DNA of 54,539 nt from NCBI GenBank assembly GCA_017427485.1, contig JAFRSR010000077.1:1-54539 (forward strand), given 5' to 3'. The translations under genes and the position numbers were made by a program. Positions 50,487 to 54,539 of this stretch are shown here, piece after piece. Source of the stretch: Kiritimatiellia bacterium. Lineage in GTDB: Bacteria > Verrucomicrobiota > Kiritimatiellia > RFP12 > UBA1067. Within the stretch, counting starts at the first letter, position 1; every line of letters begins with the position of its first letter. The notes beneath the pieces are model-generated. The model saw nothing but the letters and a program-made list of their open reading frames with translations. It searched no databases and had not been told where the DNA came from.

Positions 50487-53400
50487 TCAGCGGAAGATGA
50501 CCGTCAGGCCGCCGGGAAGAAGATCCAGCATCAATTTGCCGTCCTCCTCGCGAAGACGCAGATCCTTGCCGCCCGCATTCGTCGCCGTGAGCGTCCATGC
50601 CACGGGATTCGCGAACCCGGCCACGTCGAAGAGCGGCACGCTCGTCGCCTTCGCGCCCTGCATGTTCACGCAGTCGACCGTCACCGCCACGGCGGCCGGC
50701 AGGTCGAGCGTCGCGCCGCGCGCGACGAACGGCTTGTCCACCGCGCCCGCCACGCCATCGAACGTGAACGCGAACGCCGCATCCGGCATCGCGACCGAGC
50801 CCGTGAAGCCGTCGCCGAACTTCGGCAGTTTCGCGGCGACCGCGCTCACGGTGCCCGTGCCCGCCGTCACAGTCGCCCCGCGCAGGTCGCTCCAGCCGTC
50901 CGGCAGCACGCCCGTCCACTTGCCCATCAGGTACGCCTCCAGGTTCGCGAGCACGTCGGCATCCAGCACGGAGTCGTACATCAGCATCTCGCCCTGGACG
51001 GTTCCCTGTTGCTTGAGGACGCCATTTGCGGATTCCGTGTTGACGTAGGTGTCCACGCAGAGCGCCGACACGTTCCCCGCCGCCGTCAGCGACAGCACCT
51101 CCGGCGCGCCCGTGAACCCCTTCGCCTGATCGACCACCGCGCCGTTGAAGCGCGTCACGCCGTTCTTGACGTTCGCCGAGCAGGACGAGGGCCAGATGGG
51201 GTCGGCCAGCGACCCGGAATCACGCTTGCGGAAATCGCCGCTGTTACCGCTCACGGAGCCAGAGGCGATCACCGTGCCGCCGCCGCCGCGGCCCGAGTCG
51301 AGCGCCACGAGCAGCGTGCGGAAGGTCTGGGAGACGGCATTCCCTGAAGAAGGCGACTTGTTGTACGGGATAAAGCGCAGGACGTTGCCGTCAGAGGTCG
51401 TCGGCCGGAATCCAATGGGATGGTTGTAGTCGAGCCACGTCCGCTCCGCGCCGAGGCCGCGCGCGCCCGTCACGGCGAACGGCATCCGGCTGCCCGCTCC
51501 CCACAGGAAGCAACCGCTCGTCAGCGTGTCGCGCGTCTTGCCGTGCGGATACTGTCGCACGACCGCGTTCGCCGTCTCCAGCTCCAGCGAAGCGACGTCG
51601 TCCGCGTCGTACCAGTCCACGCGCCCTTCCGTCGGCACGTCCGCCGCCGTCCACGGCAACGGCTCGCCGGAGATGGCGAGGTAACCGTCCACCGTCAGGT
51701 TGCCGGCGTACGTGCCGCGCAGTTCCACCGACGCCTCGGCACCTACCACGACGGATCCCGTGCGCCCCTCGGCACGCAGCGGGAGCGCGGCCGGCGGCTC
51801 GCTCAGGTATGTCGAGATGCCCCATTTCTCCGCGAGGTAAGCCTCCACCTGCTGCCGTTGGACATCCGTGACGGTATTTGTGAAGAACAGGATCTCGGCG
51901 TAATTCTGCCCGCCCGCGTCCTGGTATTGCGTATTCCAGCCGATGTAGTCAACCGTCGCGGCAGCATCGCCGACAACCGAAACGACCTGCCAGCCTCCGT
52001 TGAAACACGTTGTCGTCGGATCGATTTCCTGACCATCCAGCCAGATGGCCGTACCTGCGGGTGCAGTCTGGCAGACAGGGTTCGACAGTTCGTATCCCGC
52101 ACGCGCGAACGACCCGCCGCCGAGCATCGCCTTGCCGCCGCCCTGCTGCGAGCCAAACACCATGATGATGGCGGTGACGGGATTGGCCGGTCGGCCGAGG
52201 ATGGGCAACCGCCGGTTCCCCCCCCCGTTGGACACCACCGTCGCTGAATCAGGCCCGTCGTTCGACCATGTCGAATTTGCAACGTCATTTACCCCGCAGT
52301 TCAGATAAGTCATCGTGCGCCCAGCGAAATCTCCCTGCGCCAGATACGGATAGACGTGCGTGTACAATTTGTATTCGTTTCTGTCATAGTAACGGCTGTT
52401 GTAGAGACGCCACGTACGTTCCGTCCCGCGCACGTCGTACCACGCTTCGATAAACGGATAACCGTTCGTGAAGAAGAAGTTGCCGAAGTCATAACCCGAC
52501 CGATTCACGCACGGCGGCGCGTAGTACGGCGCACCCTTCGTCGATGTGTCGTACGGCTTGGAAGCATCGAGCCACAACCCCACGACTTCCCTCCAATCGA
52601 CCATGCCGACGGCAAACGTGCCGTCGCCGCCCACCACCGTCGGGACGGATCCGCCGTCGAGCGCAATGTTGACGACGGCGTTGTTCGTCACGCCGATCTT
52701 GGCATGGCAGTCGCCCGCCACCAGCGTCACGTCGGCGCCGAACGGCACGAACGCGGTGGTCGCGTTCTGATAGGCGAGATTCGCCGTGTCCAGGCGCCCG
52801 TCCGCCGTCGGAACGAACACGTAGGTGTCCAGGCCGTATGTCGCCCGCGAGGCGGTCGCCGGAAGCGCCCCCTCCTCGAACACGAGCTTCACGCGTCCCT
52901 CGCTGCAGCGCAGACGCGAACCGGGATTCACTTTCCGGATCGTGATCGTGCTGTCGCTGGAGGTGGAGTTCTTGAAGTTGAACGCTCCCTCAATCTCGTT
53001 GATCGTGCGCGGGTTGGGCCCTTGCAGGTCAATCGTTCCGCTCCCGTAGATCTTGCCCGCAAACTCGTACGTGGAGCGCGTCGTCTGCAGCTCGACCGTG
53101 CCACCGCCGAGGTGGATGTCGAACGGAACGACGCCCGATCCCTCTTTCGACCGCCAAAAGACGCGCGCGACATTATTCCCGCTGTCAAAGGTCTCATTGC
53201 TTACGACGATGTCCGACGGGCGGATGCGGAATATTCGATTGCCGTTGATGACCGGCGTCACGCCTTCCGGAATGTACGATTCGTCGAGGAGGACGACCTC
53301 CGAGCCGTAGTCGTCAAAGTTCACCCTCTTGGTGCTCCAGACCGTGCGGTTGGAGACGATGCCCTGCCCGGCAATGGCGAGGCGAGCACGGGACGGTTTG

Positions 53401-53936
53401 AACGTGACGTTTTCGAAAACGGCCGAGGGGTCGTCTCGGAGCGTCGCCTCGCCAACCAGGCTAATCGTGCCGCGGCCCGCCGCAAACACGACGTTCGACA
53501 CGTCGTACAGCGGGTAATTCCGTGCTCGGTTCGAATCGGCGGACCCCCAATAGATCGCCGTCCTGTCGGCGGAGATGACAAGCGTTCCGTTCGTGGCAAT
53601 CATACTGCGCCGGAATTCGGGGGCGATGCTGGAATGCAGGTCCGAACCATCGTACGTCACCGTGCCGTTGATGAAGTAGTCGCGCCAGAGTCGATGATAG
53701 TTGGTTACGGTATTGCCGTCCTTGTCGGTCGGGATGGCTTTGATCATACCGCCGTCCTCGAACGTGACGGTCAGGTTCTGGCTGTTGTTCGTACTCGACC
53801 CGTTCGGGCCGATCGTCACCTCGCCGTCAGACGCCACCGTGATGTCGCCGTTGTCGGCGCGCGTCACGCCGATGTCCTCGGCGCACGCCGCCAGCAGGCC
53901 GCATGCGGCCAGTCCTGCGATTGCAAGTCTCTCCAT
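50487..53936 (-). CDS. Giant LamG protein, paralogue of 44204-47779, C-terminal GLTVIFR motif
   Basis: A 1149-aa exported protein (signal ERLAIAGLAACGLLAACAE, possibly a lipoprotein by its final Cys). The first ~480 residues are beta-helix-like (VTFEDGGMIKAIP, GGGTVELQTTRSTYEFAGKIYGSGTIDLQ). Two LamG units follow: VVGLWLDASKPYD to QVEAYLAEKWGIS, and GRVDWYDADDVA to NLEAYLMGKWTG. The end reads LDLLPGGLTVIFR. Similarity to the 1191-aa paralogue extends even to out-of-frame translations of the 3' ends, so the DNA itself is similar. GGAAGGGAGCG precedes the ATG at 53936; an upstream in-frame ATG has no ribosome site. It follows the partial gene by 34 nt. Confidence 0.75.
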   Translation of the reverse strand: MERLAIAGLAACGLLAACAEDIGVTRADNGDITVASDGEVTIGPNGSSTNNSQNLTVTFEDGGMIKAIPTDKDGNTVTNYHRLWRDYFINGTVTYDGSDLHSSIAPEFRRSMIATNGTLVISADRTAIYWGSADSNRARNYPLYDVSNVVFAAGRGTISLVGEATLRDDPSAVFENVTFKPSRARLAIAGQGIVSNRTVWSTKRVNFDDYGSEVVLLDESYIPEGVTPVINGNRIFRIRPSDIVVSNETFDSGNNVARVFWRSKEGSGVVPFDIHLGGGTVELQTTRSTYEFAGKIYGSGTIDLQGPNPRTINEIEGAFNFKNSTSSDSTITIRKVNPGSRLRCSEGRVKLVFEEGALPATASRATYGLDTYVFVPTADGRLDTANLAYQNATTAFVPFGADVTLVAGDCHAKIGVTNNAVVNIALDGGSVPTVVGGDGTFAVGMVDWREVVGLWLDASKPYDTSTKGAPYYAPPCVNRSGYDFGNFFFTNGYPFIEAWYDVRGTERTWRLYNSRYYDRNEYKLYTHVYPYLAQGDFAGRTMTYLNCGVNDVANSTWSNDGPDSATVVSNGGGNRRLPILGRPANPVTAIIMVFGSQQGGGKAMLGGGSFARAGYELSNPVCQTAPAGTAIWLDGQEIDPTTTCFNGGWQVVSVVGDAAATVDYIGWNTQYQDAGGQNYAEILFFTNTVTDVQRQQVEAYLAEKWGISTYLSEPPAALPLRAEGRTGSVVVGAEASVELRGTYAGNLTVDGYLAISGEPLPWTAADVPTEGRVDWYDADDVASLELETANAVVRQYPHGKTRDTLTSGCFLWGAGSRMPFAVTGARGLGAERTWLDYNHPIGFRPTTSDGNVLRFIPYNKSPSSGNAVSQTFRTLLVALDSGRGGGGTVIASGSVSGNSGDFRKRDSGSLADPIWPSSCSANVKNGVTRFNGAVVDQAKGFTGAPEVLSLTAAGNVSALCVDTYVNTESANGVLKQQGTVQGEMLMYDSVLDADVLANLEAYLMGKWTGVLPDGWSDLRGATVTAGTGTVSAVAAKLPKFGDGFTGSVAMPDAAFAFTFDGVAGAVDKPFVARGATLDLPAAVAVTVDCVNMQGAKATSVPLFDVAGFANPVAWTLTATNAGGKDLRLREEDGKLMLDLLPGGLTVIFR

Positions 53937-53970
53937 CGTTTCGCTCCCTTCCTTTGAACAGCTTCCAGTT

Positions 53971-54539
53971 TCAATTCTCAACTTCCTCTATAAGGATCTC
54001 GTCCACCCAGACGCTTTCGACCGCCGCCGAGCCGTTCTTCTTGTCGAACTGCCCCACGCCGATCCAGAAGTACTCGTTCCGTCCGGGAGTCCATGTGGCA
54101 ACAGTATACCATATGTATCCATCGTCGCGCAAGGCGTCGGTTTTGACCGTAATCTGCCCGCGCCCCTTCCGCAGCTCGTTGCTGTAAACGCCCGCCCAGA
54201 ACGCCTTGCCGGACGCGCCCGGCTTCTTCTCCACCCGCACGCGCGCCTTCAGCGTGTAGGTGTGCCCGGGACGGAACTTCACGTTGTCCATGTGGAAGGT
54301 CACGCACCAGCCGTAGTGGACGTTCGAGATGCGGATGGCCCGTCCGTCCCGCGCGGCGGGATCGTCGCGGCAGTCCGCCCATTCGCCCTCCTTCGCGATG
54401 TGGAGGGAGGATTCGGGGATCGTTCCGAACGGCGCGCGCGGGGCGCGCGCCCTACCACCGGGAGGGTCGCAGCTTGCTGCGACCGAATCCAATGCACCGG
54501 GAGGGTTGCAGCTTGCTGCGACCGCCTTCCACGCGCGCA
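53971..54539 (-). CDS. Carbohydrate-binding-module protein, 3' part only, with in-frame palindromes
   Basis: The 5' end lies beyond the right edge; about 189 C-terminal residues are visible. Most of it is a jelly-roll binding domain (NVHYGWCVTFHMDNVKFRPGHTYTLKARVRVEKKPG ... WTPGRNEYFWIGVGQF) ending VWVDEILIEEVEN, as in CBM-type appendages of glycosidases. Before it the frame crosses a palindromic tract at 54431-54523 that encodes VAASCNPPGALDSVAASCDPPGGRARAPRAPFG, two near-identical 8-residue units in tandem. The frame stays open throughout and runs off the window. A catalytic domain may lie upstream. Confidence 0.75.
   Translation of the reverse strand, partial: RAWKAVAASCNPPGALDSVAASCDPPGGRARAPRAPFGTIPESSLHIAKEGEWADCRDDPAARDGRAIRISNVHYGWCVTFHMDNVKFRPGHTYTLKARVRVEKKPGASGKAFWAGVYSNELRKGRGQITVKTDALRDDGYIWYTVATWTPGRNEYFWIGVGQFDKKNGSAAVESVWVDEILIEEVEN
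54431..54523. repeat. Three palindromes in frame inside the rightmost gene
   Basis: GGCGCGCGC/GCGCGCGCC with loop GGG (54431-54451). GGTCGCAGC/GCTGCGACC with a 2-nt loop (54465-54484). A second copy with one change, GGTTGCAGC/GCTGCGACC (54504-54523). The last two are preceded by CCGGGA and repeat every 39 bp. Confidence 0.8.

Noticed and set aside
54094-54110. TGGTATACT promoter-like element
   Set aside because: It lies in the middle of a coding domain (codons for WYTV) with no gene start nearby.
1-54539. Prophage or integrated plasmid
   Set aside because: No integrase, capsid, terminase or replication genes seen.

Overview
The window is about 54.5 kb of GC-rich DNA from a Gram-negative bacterium: it carries lpxB, a TolC/MFP/RND efflux set, lipoprotein signals and other exported proteins. 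GH106 and GH127 hydrolases, a CxxCH-bearing protein resembling the hydrazine-synthase-alpha family, very large LamG surface proteins and a recurring TGGTAtaAT-type promoter together suggest the PVC superphylum, most likely a Kiritimatiellota-type polysaccharide degrader. This placement is inferred from gene content, not from a marker gene. Nearly all genes lie on the minus strand. I saw no rRNA, tRNA or CRISPR.

Region 1 (1-8030, minus) is housekeeping. A zeta-toxin-like kinase and a small partner head a tightly packed run into lpxB, ybeY and yggS. A second unit starts at a leaderless ACT-domain gene and runs through a UPF0210 gene, a TPR protein, a LolA-like protein and two CNNM/CBS membrane proteins. 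Region 2 (8031-9927) holds one unrecognised plus-strand gene between two clusters of a 17-bp repeat that face each other in inverted orientation. Further single copies sit inside lpxB, an SGNH hydrolase gene and a GH106 gene. This is the most unusual part of the window.

Region 3 (9928-19061) holds an L,D-transpeptidase-like protein, an SGNH hydrolase, a 1074-aa CxxCH protein and a giant LamG/jelly-roll protein. Region 4 (19062-27963) has an AAA-ATPase/PD-(D/E)XK gene, a divergent PAS-AraC regulator, and a tetR-tolC-mfp-RND efflux operon with a palindromic operator at tetR. The RND pump lacks the usual proton-relay residues.

Region 5 (28113-41301) is a polysaccharide-utilisation locus: sialate O-acetylesterase, Tat-exported phosphoesterase, two putative glycosidases of clan-A type or GH127, GH106 rhamnosidase, and a second GH127. 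An AT-richer RelE/RelB-type toxin-antitoxin pair is embedded in it. Region 6 (41332-54539) encodes three more giant LamG proteins around another putative glycosidase, plus the end of a carbohydrate-binding protein. No SusC/SusD-like genes are visible. All four giant proteins, including the one in region 3, end in the same short motif, L-P-x-G-T-(hydrophobic)3-4-R/K, which may be a sorting or folding signal. Twin-hairpin palindromes recur between genes and, in two cases, in frame inside genes.
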